A stretch of 42,890 nucleotides of DNA from a virus. The notes below the pieces were generated by a model. It saw only the letters and a list, made by a program, of their open reading frames with translations. It made no database searches and was not told where the DNA came from. The first letter of the stretch is position 1, and each line of letters begins with the position of its first letter. The translations under genes and the position numbers were made by a program. The stretch covers positions 1 through 42,890 of the IMG/VR virus record IMGVR_UViG_3300028883_000017; one strand, 5' to 3'. Of the stretch, positions 15,486 through 23,025 are shown piece by piece.

Positions 15486-15931
15486 CGAACGAGACTCGCA
15501 CCTTCGCCGAACAGGCCAAGGCTCTCACTACCGCAGCCTGCGGCCTGGAGGTGGCCCTTGAGATCGCCAAGCGAGATGTGCATTGCTTTCAGTCCTGGCG
15601 GCGGGTCGTTGGCGACACCGTCAGTTCCATAGACGCCTCCATGTCGGCGATCGGCAACCACACCCACGGATCCAGAACCAACGGACTCGCCGTACTCCTG
15701 AACCACCGCCTCGGTCGCCTCCGCGTGAGCCTCAACCAGACCTATCACGAAACCGACGGTGCCACCCACTTCACCTGCATGAGTCTGGATGTCACGCGCT
15801 TCGCCGTGAACGAACTGCGGAACATCAGCGCGTTGCTCTACAACGTGGTCATCGCCTGGATCGACTACGCCACCGCGCAGATCTACGCCGACCGCGAGGC
15901 GGAAGCCTCCCGCAAGGAGGTGTCGGCGTGA
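15482..15931 (+). CDS. Early helical protein, unknown
   Basis: 149 residues from GTG 15,482, which overlaps the TGA of the preceding gene; AGGAGG lies 8 bases upstream. Mostly helical (AEQAKALTTAACGLEVALEI; FAVNELRNISALLYNVVIAW) with two cysteines and no motif that I recognise. The end of the gene repeats the AGGAGGTGTCGGCGTGA junction, so its C-terminus EVSA matches that of the preceding protein although the rest does not. Confidence 0.7.
   Translation: MTNETRTFAEQAKALTTAACGLEVALEIAKRDVHCFQSWRRVVGDTVSSIDASMSAIGNHTHGSRTNGLAVLLNHRLGRLRVSLNQTYHETDGATHFTCMSLDVTRFAVNELRNISALLYNVVIAWIDYATAQIYADREAEASRKEVSA
15915..15931 (+). repeat. Repeated gene junction, copy 2
   Basis: Identical to 15,469-15,485 over 17 bases: ribosome binding site, EVSA codons, stop and overlapping GTG start. 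This suggests duplication of a gene cassette boundary followed by divergence or replacement of the gene between. Confidence 0.85.
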
Positions 15932-16161
15932 AGCAGACCTACTCTGAGATCCGCACGAAGAAGTTCACCCGCGACGATGCCAAGAGCGTCGCCGCCGATC
16001 TCGCCAAGAACCACAGACAGTTCATGGCCGACGAGATCGACTACGGCGAGTGGTCGCGACGCCAGTATCAAGCCTGGGACCGCGTCCCCGCCCGCCGGGA
16101 GTACTCCGTCATGGTCCTGGAGGAACTGGAGGCCCTCGGCGTGGATGTGGCCTTCTCCTAG
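15928..16161 (+). CDS. Small early protein, unknown
   Basis: 77 residues from GTG 15,928, overlapping the previous stop (GTGA) with AGGAGG upstream. Highly charged and helical (KKFTRDDAKSVAADLAKNHR; YSVMVLEELEALGVDVAFS). It has no cysteine or membrane segment and no family I recognise. A hairpin GCCCGC/GCGGGC at 16,176-16,193 follows in the 52-base gap before the next gene, without a T tract. Confidence 0.65.
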   Translation: MKQTYSEIRTKKFTRDDAKSVAADLAKNHRQFMADEIDYGEWSRRQYQAWDRVPARREYSVMVLEELEALGVDVAFS

Positions 16162-16213
16162 TCCCCCAGCCGCCGGCCCGCTTCGACGCGGGCGGGCGCA
16201 TGGGAGCCTACCC

Positions 16214-16453
16214 ATGAGAATGGAGTCCGCGATGTACTGTACGATCTGCACCGAACCCGACGGCGACCGTCAGCCCGTCGGCTACGAGCGCACCGACTAC
16301 CGCTCGTGGCCGGCCGGCGAGATGGCCGCGCCTCACATCGAGGTCGAAGAGTGGGCGCTCATCGACGAGGCCGGCAAGCACGTCGGCACCGAGCAGCGCC
16401 ACCTCTGCCGCGCCTGCGGCCATTGCTGGTGGGAGGTGGACTGGAATGTATGA
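16214..16453 (+). CDS. Small zinc-ribbon protein
   Basis: 79 residues from ATG 16,214 (GGGAG seven bases upstream); ATG 16,232 with GGAG six bases upstream is an equally good start, giving 73 residues. Two CxxC knuckles, CTIC near the N-terminus and CRACGHC near the C-terminus, frame a 50-residue middle and would bind one zinc. Such short ribbons are frequent in early phage operons and often bind host proteins or nucleic acid. No specific family recognised. Confidence 0.7.
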   Translation: MRMESAMYCTICTEPDGDRQPVGYERTDYRSWPAGEMAAPHIEVEEWALIDEAGKHVGTEQRHLCRACGHCWWEVDWNV

Positions 16454-16742
16454 CCTTCCTCCCTTCATCAGGAACGTGACGAACATCCACTCGTTCACCA
16501 GCGACGTCGAAGGCGTGGCGGCTCTCGCCTACGAGCGCTGGGTCTTCCTCAAGCGAGAGGTTGACCGGCACTACGATAACCCCGCACCGATCCTCAACGA
16601 CGACGACGTGGCCCGCATCCTCGGCCAGATGGGCGCGTGGGAAGATGTGATCTCCCTGCTCACCCACTACCGGATCAGCCGTCAGCGGAAACGCGCCGAA
16701 GCCGCCCTGAACGAGAAGTTCGGCATCAAGCCGCTGGCATAG
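16446..16742 (+). CDS. Small early protein, unknown
   Basis: 98 residues from ATG 16,446, overlapping the end of the zinc-ribbon gene by eight bases, with GGGAGGTGG upstream. Helical and charged (DVEGVAALAYERWVFLKREV; QKRAEAALNEKFGIKPLA-like end). No motif recognised. It is part of the tightly packed early series, where most genes overlap by 1-8 bases and so are probably translationally coupled. Confidence 0.65.
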   Translation: MYDLPPFIRNVTNIHSFTSDVEGVAALAYERWVFLKREVDRHYDNPAPILNDDDVARILGQMGAWEDVISLLTHYRISRQRKRAEAALNEKFGIKPLA

Positions 16743-16752
16743 GAGGGCCACC

Positions 16753-17079
16753 ATGGATCGCTACCACCCCGACTACGCCGCCCTGGGCCGCGAGGAGCGC
16801 GTGCGACGACTGGCCGTCCAGGCCGCCGCCGCTCGCGAGGCGTGGCGCCAGCTTTGCGACAGCATGCCCGTGTGGCCGACCGGCGACGAGCCCCGCCACA
16901 TCATCCTCAACGAGAGCGACTGCACGCCCTGCCCCCGCTGCGGCGAACCGATCGTCCACGCCTGCGGCAAGTACGGCTGGGGCAACTACACGACGAGGCG
17001 GCACGGCCCGGCCCACCGCCGCCTCACGACACTCACCCGGCGCCACGTCTGCGCCACAACCCAAGGAGAAACCCATTGA
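16753..17079 (+). CDS. Small zinc-binding early protein
   Basis: 108 residues, ATG 16,753 with AGGAGG six bases upstream. The N-terminal half is helical (LAVQAAAAREAWRQLCDSMP); the C-terminal half holds CTPCPRCGEPIVHACG followed by HVC, a plausible single zinc site. The basic end (TTRRHGPAHRRLTTLTRRH) suggests nucleic-acid contact. Function unknown. Confidence 0.65.
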   Translation: MDRYHPDYAALGREERVRRLAVQAAAAREAWRQLCDSMPVWPTGDEPRHIILNESDCTPCPRCGEPIVHACGKYGWGNYTTRRHGPAHRRLTTLTRRHVCATTQGETH

Positions 17080-17534
17080 ACAAGGAGGAACTCACCAGGG
17101 AAGTCCACGGCCTGCTCGCCAGACTCGACCGGACCCGGATCGGCATCAGGATCCCCGATGACGCCGCCGATTCGGCCATGCTCCGCGTGACCATCCTGCA
17201 TCTGAAGACCTACGCGGAACTGATGCAGGAAACCGCGACGACCCTGCGGGAACTGCTGTACCTCGTGGACCTCCTCCCCGAGGAGAAGCAGCCCGCCGTT
17301 CGCAGCAACGACCCCGAGATCGAGAAGGCCCTCGACCTGACCGTGGACGCCATCGCGGGCGGCGTGGACCTCGACATTCTCACAAGCCTGCTCACCGGGC
17401 TGACCGCCGGCACCAAGCCGCTGCCCGGTGGACAGGACGTGCCCGAGGGCAAACTCCCGCAGCCCGAGCCGGCACTGGACATCGTGATGGACAGCGACGG
17501 AACGAAGACGCCGGCGGAACCCTCGGCCGAGTAG
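17076..17534 (+). CDS. Early protein, unknown, probable TTG start
   Basis: 152 residues from TTG 17,076, which overlaps the preceding TGA (TTGA) and has AAGGAG seven bases upstream; no ATG or GTG with a ribosome binding site is available nearby. The first 80 residues are helical with regular leucines (LREVHG, LKTYAELMQETATTLRELLY), suggesting oligomerisation. The tail is acidic and proline-rich. No family recognised. Confidence 0.6.
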   Translation: MNKEELTREVHGLLARLDRTRIGIRIPDDAADSAMLRVTILHLKTYAELMQETATTLRELLYLVDLLPEEKQPAVRSNDPEIEKALDLTVDAIAGGVDLDILTSLLTGLTAGTKPLPGGQDVPEGKLPQPEPALDIVMDSDGTKTPAEPSAE

Positions 17535-17558
17535 GCGCGAGGACGGGAGGGCCCCGGC

Positions 17559-17601
17559 CCCCTGACCCGCCGCCACGACTCCCGGCGGACGTGGTCAGGG
17601 G
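17559..17601 (+). promoter_or_regulatory. Long hairpin in the early operon
   Basis: CCCCTGACC (17,559-17,567) pairs with GGTCAGGGG (17,593-17,601), and inside it CCGCC and GGCGG can extend the stem. It lies in the 101-base gap before the HTH gene. No T tract follows, so an RNA processing or regulatory role is more likely than termination. Confidence 0.6.
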
Positions 17602-17635
17602 CACGGGACTCAGCCACACGGAAGGAGAGATTCCC

Positions 17636-17926
17636 ATGGCACGACGCATCCGCCAGATCACCACGCTGGTCGAGGCCCTGGAGGCCAACCAGCCGCTGCC
17701 CACGGGCATCGTCGCTCGCATCCTGGGCATGCACCCGAACACGGTGCGTGACTGGATCGAGAGCGGCGCCCTGTACGCCCGGCGCGTGCGCGGCAAGTGG
17801 CGCGTGCCGCCCGAGGCGCTCGTCCAGGTCATCGACGAGGAGACGCTCACCGACGACGAGGCCGCCGCCGTCGCCGCGTGGCGCGAGCAGTGCCGCCACG
17901 ACTTCGACGAGGCGGTGAACCGATGA
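17636..17926 (+). CDS. Excisionase/MerR-type helix-turn-helix protein
   Basis: 96 residues from ATG 17,636 with GAAGGAGAG upstream. Residues 22-56 form a winged helix-turn-helix of the excisionase/MerR N-terminal type: PTGIVARILGMHPNTVRDWI, then GALYARRVRGKWRVPPEAL. The tail is acidic. No integrase is present, so a role in excision is unlikely; a transcription regulator, perhaps acting at the operator-like repeats at 14,883-14,960, is the better guess. It starts the second early sub-block after a hairpin-containing gap. Confidence 0.75.
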   Translation: MARRIRQITTLVEALEANQPLPTGIVARILGMHPNTVRDWIESGALYARRVRGKWRVPPEALVQVIDEETLTDDEAAAVAAWREQCRHDFDEAVNR

Positions 17927-18243
17927 GCCCCCGACAGCGCTACTGGGGCTCCAGGCTCACGCCCGCCGAACGCCTGAGCATGTTCCAGCACCTCGCCACC
18001 CAGCTCGTCGGCCGGCGGATCCTCGCCGTCCTGCGCGTGCCCGAATCCCTCGCCCTCCAGACGTTCGGCCGCGATGGCCAGGAGCCGAGCCTGCTGATCA
18101 TGCTCGACGACGCCCAGATGTACCTGGTCGGCAACGCGCCCGACCCCACGGCGCCCGGCTGGCTGCTGCCCGTCCAGATGGCCCCGCACACACGGCTCGA
18201 AGGATACGTCATGCGCCAGGACAAGGAGGCCGACAATGCCTGA
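17923..18243 (+). CDS. Early protein, unknown
   Basis: 106 residues, ATG 17,923 overlapping the HTH gene stop (ATGA). Mixed alpha/beta with a hydrophobic core (RRILAVLRVPESLALQTF; EPSLLIMLDDAQMYLVGNA). No motif recognised. It is coupled to the HTH gene before it and overlaps the next gene by eight bases, so the three are likely expressed in fixed ratio. Confidence 0.65.
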   Translation: MSPRQRYWGSRLTPAERLSMFQHLATQLVGRRILAVLRVPESLALQTFGRDGQEPSLLIMLDDAQMYLVGNAPDPTAPGWLLPVQMAPHTRLEGYVMRQDKEADNA

Positions 18244-18604
18244 AGATGACATGCTGGTCTTCGCCGACGGCGATCCGCGGATCAACAACGCGCTGAAAGC
18301 CTCCATCGCGATGATCAACCGCGCCCTGATCCACGTGTCCAACAAGTACGGCAGCCGCCTGCTCTGCTGGCAGTACGCCGAGGACGATCCGGCCGGCCTC
18401 TACTTCCTGGCCTTCGACAAGGACGGCGATCCGCTCAAGATCGTCCGCGCCATCGCCGAACGCGGCCACTTCGTCATCGAGGAGATGGAAGGCGCCTCGC
18501 TGCCGACCAGCGAGGATGCCGTCGAGGAGTTCGAGCGCCGCCGCCGGGCGGCTGGCGCCATCCTCGCCACACCCGACCCCCGCGACCGGGAGACAGAGCA
18601 GTGA
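18236..18604 (+). CDS. Early protein, unknown
   Basis: 122 residues from ATG 18,236. Alpha/beta protein (NALKASIAMINRALIHVSNK; GLYFLAFDKDGDPLKIVRAI) with a basic helical C-terminus (EEFERRRRAAGAI). No family recognised. It overlaps its neighbours by 8 and 4 bases. Confidence 0.65.
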   Translation: MPEDDMLVFADGDPRINNALKASIAMINRALIHVSNKYGSRLLCWQYAEDDPAGLYFLAFDKDGDPLKIVRAIAERGHFVIEEMEGASLPTSEDAVEEFERRRRAAGAILATPDPRDRETEQ

Positions 18605-19056
18605 CGCAGAGCGAGATGCTGAAGCTGATCCACGACGTCATCCGCAAGCACGAGAGTACCTGCGAGATGTGCTGGGGCGGGCGCGAGATCTACTGCCCCA
18701 CCTGCAACGGCGAGGCGTCGATCCCCTGCCCCGACTGCGGTGGCCGCGGTGGCGGCGATGTCATCGACAGCCCCACGGCCGAGCCGCGCTGGGTGGAGTG
18801 CGACCGCTGCCAGTCGCTCGGCTGGATCGATTGCACGAACCCCGCCTGCCAGAACGGACGCGTGCCCTGCACGCGCTGCGCGGCCACAGGCCTCGATCTG
18901 AGCGACGACGACCTGGAACGCGTCAACGCGGAACTCGCCGAACAGGGGATCGTCATCAGCCTGGACCGGCGCCGCCGCGACAAGGCCGGCCGCTACATCC
19001 TGAGCAACATCACCACCTTCGACCCCGATCAGCCCCTTCCGAAGATCGTCACCTGA
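18601..19056 (+). CDS. DnaJ-type zinc-finger protein
   Basis: 151 residues from GTG 18,601, overlapping the previous stop (GTGA). Between residues 20 and 100 it has six cysteine knuckles in the DnaJ cysteine-rich pattern: CEMCWGG, CPTCNGEA, CPDCGGRG, CDRCQSLG, CTNPACQNG and CTRCAATG. This should bind two or three zinc ions and fold like the DnaJ central domain. There is no J domain, so it is not a DnaK co-chaperone as such; it may hold an unfolded or host protein. The C-terminal 50 residues are charged and helical. It lies just before the recombination genes. Confidence 0.75.
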   Translation: MTQSEMLKLIHDVIRKHESTCEMCWGGREIYCPTCNGEASIPCPDCGGRGGGDVIDSPTAEPRWVECDRCQSLGWIDCTNPACQNGRVPCTRCAATGLDLSDDDLERVNAELAEQGIVISLDRRRRDKAGRYILSNITTFDPDQPLPKIVT

Positions 19057-19070
19057 ACAGGAGGAACCTC

Positions 19071-20090
19071 ATGCCGCTGACCGCCGAACAACTGCAGGCC
19101 CGCAAGCGGGGCCTCGGCGGCTCCGATGCCGCCGCCGTCCTCGGACTCTCGCCCTGGGCGAGCCCACTGGACGTCTACCTCGAGAAGGCCGACCCCGAGA
19201 CGCCGCCCACCGTCGAGACGGAGGCGATGTACTGGGGGAACGTCCTCGAAGACGTCATCACCCGCGAGTTCGCGAAACGCACCGGCCTCAAGGTCCGGCG
19301 CTCGAACGTCACCCACCGGCTCGACGGCACGCCGCTCATCGCGCACGTCGACCGGCTCATCGAAGGCGCCGTCGACGGCCACCGGGCGCTGCTGGAAGCC
19401 AAGGCCTCCAGCATCTGGAACCGCGACGAGTGGGGCGACGAGGGCACCGACCAGATCCCCAAGTACTACCTGATCCAGGTCCAGCACTACATGGCCGTCC
19501 TCGGCTTCCAGCTGGCCTTCGTCGCCGTCCTGCTCGGCGGCAACGACTTCCGCATCTACCGCGTGCCGGCCAACCAGAAGCTCATCGGCGACCTGGTTCA
19601 CCTGGAGCGCCGCTTCTGGGAACGGCACGTCGAGCGGCGGATCCCGCCGGACCCGCAGAGCCTCGCCGACCTGTACAAGCTCTGGCCGCACGACGACGGC
19701 CACACGGTCACCGTCGCCGGCGACTCGCCGGCCTTCCAGGCCGCGCAGCAGCTGGCGGTGCTGAAGGCCATCAAGTCCGGCCTGAAGGAGCCGATGGACA
19801 AGGCCGAAGAAACGATCAAGGCCGAGATGGGCTCGGGTGCCACGCTCCTGGGGCCCGGCGGCGAGACGCTGGCCACCTGGAAGAGCTACACGAGCCAGCG
19901 CCTAGACTCGAAGCGCCTAAAGGCCGACGAACCCGACCTCGCCAAGAAGTACACCCTCTCGACCGAGGCGCGGCGCTTCACCCTGAAGGTGAAGCCCAAG
20001 AAGCCGGCCGACATCATCGTGCAGGGCATGCCGACGGCCCACGACCCGAACAAGGAGGATCAGAACGATGACCAGCAGACCCAGCAGTAA
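19071..20090 (+). CDS. YqaJ-type viral recombinase / exonuclease
   Basis: 339 residues from ATG 19,071 with CAGGAGG six bases upstream; TAA stop. Family signs: GLGGSDAAAVLGLSPWASP near residue 14, YWGNVLEDVITREFAKRTG (the glutamate of the nuclease core), then DRLI, LLEAKASS (E-x-K) and QVQHYMAVLG. These are the conserved elements of the PD-(D/E)XK YqaJ/lambda-exonuclease fold. It should resect double-stranded DNA ends 5' to 3' to load the neighbouring annealing protein. The last 23 bases overlap the RecT gene, the classic pair. Confidence 0.9.
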   Translation: MPLTAEQLQARKRGLGGSDAAAVLGLSPWASPLDVYLEKADPETPPTVETEAMYWGNVLEDVITREFAKRTGLKVRRSNVTHRLDGTPLIAHVDRLIEGAVDGHRALLEAKASSIWNRDEWGDEGTDQIPKYYLIQVQHYMAVLGFQLAFVAVLLGGNDFRIYRVPANQKLIGDLVHLERRFWERHVERRIPPDPQSLADLYKLWPHDDGHTVTVAGDSPAFQAAQQLAVLKAIKSGLKEPMDKAEETIKAEMGSGATLLGPGGETLATWKSYTSQRLDSKRLKADEPDLAKKYTLSTEARRFTLKVKPKKPADIIVQGMPTAHDPNKEDQNDDQQTQQ

Positions 20091-21099
20091 GCAGCAGGAA
20101 CTGAAGCCGGGAAGCCAGGCGCCCCCCGCGGCGCCGCGCAGCGAGCCGAAGCCGCCCTCGCCCGAGAAGCAGGCGGCGCAGAAGGAGGCGGCCGTCGTCC
20201 AGCGCGAGATGCGGCCGGCGCCGGTGAGGACCATGGAGGAGGTGTTCCGCAAGAACATCAAGGTCTTCGAGGCCATGGTCCCGAGCCACATCGATGCGTC
20301 CAAGCTGATCCGCACGGCGCTGATCGAGATGCGGCGCAGCCCCAAACTGATGCAGTGCCGGCCGGCGTCGATCCTCGGCGGCGTGATGACCGCCGCGCAG
20401 CTGGGCCTCGAACTGGGCAGCCACCTCGGGCAGGCGTGGCTCATCCCCTTCAAGCAGGAGGCGGTCTTCATCGCCGGCTACCGGGGCATGGTGCAACTCG
20501 CCTACCGCTCGGGGCAGGTCCGCAACATCCACGCCGACCCGGTCTACGAGGCCGACACCTTCTCCTTCGCCTATGGCACCAACCCCCACCTGACCCACAC
20601 GCCGAGCGACCTGCCGCCGGGCGAACGCGGCGAGATCACCCACTTCTACGCCGTCGCCTCCCTGGCCAACGGTGGACACGCGTTCCGCGTCATGACCCGC
20701 GCCGAGGTCATGCAGGTCCGCGAGCGCTCGCCCGGCGCCCGCAAGCCCGACAGCCCCTGGAACCACCCGGTCGACTGGCTGGACATGGGCCGCAAGACGG
20801 TGATCCGCCGTCTGGCGAAGTACCTGCCGCAGTCGGTCGAGTGGCAGAAGGCGGTCGCCCTGGACGAACTGGCCGAGGCGGGCAAGGGCCAGGATCTGGC
20901 CAGCGCGATCTCCTGGGATGACCTGGAACTCACCCCCGACGAGCGCGAGGCCCTGGAGCCGGAGGGGCCGGCCGACGAGACGCAGACGGCGGGCGAGGAA
21001 GAGGACGGCGCGGCGAACGGGAGCCGCACCGATCAGGTCGCCAGCATGCTCGCCGGACGGGTCGTCGAGGGCGAGGTCGTCGAAGGCGAGGACGACTGA
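20068..21099 (+). CDS. recT: RecT-family single-strand annealing protein
   Basis: 343 residues, ATG 20,068 with AAGGAGG upstream. A 60-residue proline/lysine-rich N-terminus precedes the RecT domain: LIRTALIEMRRSPKLMQC, ILGGVMTAAQLGLELGSHLG, AWLIPFKQEAVFIAGYRGMV, then VDWLDMGRKTVIRRLAKYLP. The C-terminal 70 residues are acidic (ETQTAGEEEDGAANG). It promotes strand annealing after resection by the YqaJ exonuclease encoded just upstream, and probably generates concatemers for packaging. Confidence 0.93.
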   Translation: MTSRPSSKQQELKPGSQAPPAAPRSEPKPPSPEKQAAQKEAAVVQREMRPAPVRTMEEVFRKNIKVFEAMVPSHIDASKLIRTALIEMRRSPKLMQCRPASILGGVMTAAQLGLELGSHLGQAWLIPFKQEAVFIAGYRGMVQLAYRSGQVRNIHADPVYEADTFSFAYGTNPHLTHTPSDLPPGERGEITHFYAVASLANGGHAFRVMTRAEVMQVRERSPGARKPDSPWNHPVDWLDMGRKTVIRRLAKYLPQSVEWQKAVALDELAEAGKGQDLASAISWDDLELTPDEREALEPEGPADETQTAGEEEDGAANGSRTDQVASMLAGRVVEGEVVEGEDD

Positions 21100-21284
21100 T
21101 GATCACCACGATCCTCCGCAGCCGCCGCACGGGCCGGCGGTGGCCAACGGCGGGCCGGGTGCTGGCCGCCGCCTGCGTCGGCACCAGCGTGATCTGCCTG
21201 GGCCGAGGCCTGGAGACGATTGCGCTCGCTCTCGCGCTCTACGCGGTGGTGGCCCAACTCTCTGCCATGGACTTCGATCGCTGA
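21099..21284 (+). CDS. Small putative membrane protein
   Basis: 61 residues; ATG 21,099 overlaps the recT stop (TGATG). The basic N-terminus (SRRTGRRW) is followed by a hydrophobic stretch from about residue 18 to 55 (GRVLAAACVGTSVICLGRGL, ETIALALALYAVVAQL), enough for one or two membrane segments with positive-inside topology. Function unknown; it may be an antiholin-like or exclusion protein. A strong terminator follows. Confidence 0.6.
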   Translation: MITTILRSRRTGRRWPTAGRVLAAACVGTSVICLGRGLETIALALALYAVVAQLSAMDFDR

Positions 21285-21372
21285 GATGCAGATGTGTTTG
21301 GCAACGACAGGGAAGGAGGCGGCGGCCTGGGAGGGCTTGGCCAGCCACCAGCAGTTGAGGTCCGAATCCCCA

Positions 21373-21410
21373 GGGGGCACCCCCGTGCAGCAGGGTGCCC
21401 CCTTTCTTCT
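21373..21410 (+). terminator. Intrinsic terminator after the recombination genes
   Basis: GGGGGCACCC (21,373-21,382) pairs perfectly with GGGTGCCCCC (21,393-21,402) across a 10-base loop and is followed by TTTCTTCT. This is a strong rho-independent terminator on the plus strand, ending the first early segment. The tRNA-like element starts on the next base. Confidence 0.85.
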
Positions 21411-21479
21411 GGGCACACTGCCGGCGCAGCGCCAGGGGTTTAAACCCTAGGCGGGAGGGTTCGACACCCTCTGTGTCCA
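21411..21479 (+). tRNA. tRNA-like element, best fold has anticodon UUA
   Basis: Acceptor GGGCACA (21,411-21,417) pairs with TGTGTCC (21,472-21,478) including one G-U; discriminator A at 21,479, CCA not encoded. T arm GAGGG-TTCGACA-CCCTC (21,455-21,471) is perfect. Anticodon arm CAGGG-GTTTAAA-CCCTA (21,433-21,449) has one C-A mismatch and puts TTA at 21,440-21,442, which would read UAA. The D region is only 13 bases (21,420-21,432) and folds poorly, and position 32 is G. A loop shifted by one gives anticodon UAA (Leu) with fewer pairs. It may be a real suppressor-type tRNA, a degraded tRNA or a tRNA mimic. Confidence 0.5.
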
Positions 21480-21505
21480 CCGCAATCCGTTGAAGGGAGT
21501 CACAG

Positions 21506-22531
21506 ATGGCCAAGAAGCAGGGGCCCTACGGCACCTACCACGCCGTCCACTCGGCGCTCATCGATGACCCGCACTTCCAGCTGCTCGAACCCGACTCGAA
21601 GACCCTGTTCTTCACCCTGCGCCTGTGCCACGAGGCGGGCATCGCCGGCCTCTTCCGCTACTACCGGAGCATGATGATGGAACGCTCGGGGCTGACGCGC
21701 CAGCGCCACGACGACGCCCTGGACGAACTGCAGCAGAGCCCGACGCTGGATCGCCAGCGGCCCTGGGTCTACTACGACGAGGAGACGAGCGTCATCTGGA
21801 TCCGCAACGCGGTCGAGGCCAACCCGACCCTGAACATCGCCAGCAACTGGGAGCAGCGCGAGGGCGTCTTCAACCAGCTGCGGGCCGTGCCGAAGACGCC
21901 GCTGATGCTGCTGTTCGCCGACTACTACCAGCTCACCCTCCCCGAGGATCTCGTCGGCCGGCTGGCCGAGTACGACGACGAGTCCAAGAGCCGCTGGACG
22001 ATCGTCCGGCCCCACCGGACCATCGTCGAGCGCCAGATCGCCGACGCGGCGGCCGTCGCCCCCGAACTTCACCTGGAAGCCCCGCCCGCCACAGGCTCGG
22101 CACGGGCCGCCACGATGAAGCGGCGCGACGCCGAGCGCCTCGCGATCTGGCAGCGCTGGCGGCGGCGCATCATCCAGCAGTCGGCCGACCAGGATCTGGC
22201 AACCTACTACCTCGACCACCTCGAGATGACGGTCGACGAACACTACGCCATCACGGGCGGCACCTTCACGCCGACACGCAAGGCGGCCGTCGCCCGCAGC
22301 CTGAACGAGGCCAGCGCGGAGGCCGTCCTCGGCGCCGCCGAACTGTTCATCGACAAGTCGCCGCAGCGCAGCGATGAGCGCTGGTTCCGCGCCGTCGCGA
22401 AGAGTCGCGACCGGATGTCCGGCGACGAGCAGAAGAAGGAGATGCAGGATCACCGCCGCCGCCACGAGGGCCGCGGCTTCTTCAGCCAGACCATGGAGGA
22501 TCTGGCCAGTGGATCGGAGGCAATCTCATGA
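21506..22531 (+). CDS. Putative replication initiation / replisome organiser protein
   Basis: 341 residues from ATG 21,506 with GAAGGGAG upstream, first gene after the terminator and tRNA-like element. The N-terminal 110 residues look like the winged-helix DNA-binding part of phage replisome organisers (KTLFFTLRLCHEAGIAGLFR; ERSGLTRQRHDDALDELQQS, then YYDEETSVIWIRNAVEANP). The C-terminal part is helical (YYLDHLEMTVDEHYAITGG; GAAELFIDKSPQRSDERW), resembling DnaD-like helicase-loading domains. With no phage polymerase or helicase visible, such a protein would recruit the host replisome to the phage origin. Assignment by pattern and context. Confidence 0.6.
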   Translation: MAKKQGPYGTYHAVHSALIDDPHFQLLEPDSKTLFFTLRLCHEAGIAGLFRYYRSMMMERSGLTRQRHDDALDELQQSPTLDRQRPWVYYDEETSVIWIRNAVEANPTLNIASNWEQREGVFNQLRAVPKTPLMLLFADYYQLTLPEDLVGRLAEYDDESKSRWTIVRPHRTIVERQIADAAAVAPELHLEAPPATGSARAATMKRRDAERLAIWQRWRRRIIQQSADQDLATYYLDHLEMTVDEHYAITGGTFTPTRKAAVARSLNEASAEAVLGAAELFIDKSPQRSDERWFRAVAKSRDRMSGDEQKKEMQDHRRRHEGRGFFSQTMEDLASGSEAIS

Positions 22532-23025
22532 CCACCACACGTTCGAGCTTCAGCCGTGGGGCCTCGGGACAGCGCCAGCCGCACCCCAAGCCCACGCTGA
22601 TGGTGCGCGTCGGACGCGGCCGCGACAGCGAGCAGTTCTGGGCCTACTGCCCGATCTGCCTCGCCCGGCCCGCCGGCTGGTACAAGGACGGCAGCCCCCG
22701 CTACCGCGGCGGCCTGGTGCCCGTGCGCCTGAAGCCGCTGCCCGATGATCCGAAGCGCGACCGCCAGGGGCACCCGCTGCTCAACTACGCCGACGCCCAG
22801 GCGCCCTGCACCTGCTGGCTCGGCCAGCGCCGCCGAGAGGCCATGGAGAAGGCCCTGCGGACGAGCAGCGCCCGCGCCTGGGCGGGAAAGATCCTCGACT
22901 ACGATCGCTTCCCGACCGACCGCCGCTGGCCGCCCGGCGATGCCGATGACGTGGAGATCGCCGATCGCCGGGCACCCGACGCGCCGCCACCCCAGGAGGA
23001 TCCCGATGATCACATCAGTCCGTAG
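22528..23025 (+). CDS. Zinc-binding early protein, unknown
   Basis: 165 residues; ATG 22,528 overlaps the previous stop. CPIC at residues 42-45 and CTC at 93-95, separated by a basic proline-rich segment, may bind zinc. The C-terminal third is acidic and proline-rich. Its position right after the replication candidate suggests an accessory replication role. No family recognised. Confidence 0.6.
   Translation: MTTTRSSFSRGASGQRQPHPKPTLMVRVGRGRDSEQFWAYCPICLARPAGWYKDGSPRYRGGLVPVRLKPLPDDPKRDRQGHPLLNYADAQAPCTCWLGQRRREAMEKALRTSSARAWAGKILDYDRFPTDRRWPPGDADDVEIADRRAPDAPPPQEDPDDHISP

Noticed and set aside
21330-21372. A second tRNA suggested by GGTCCGAATCC near 21,360
   Set aside because: No matching acceptor strand upstream and position 55 is not T; the bases form part of the approach to the terminator hairpin.
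21438-21482. Phage attachment site matching a tRNA 3' end
   Set aside because: A tRNA-like 3' half could be an attP core, but no integrase is visible and the 5' acceptor strand is also present, so a tRNA-like gene explains it better.
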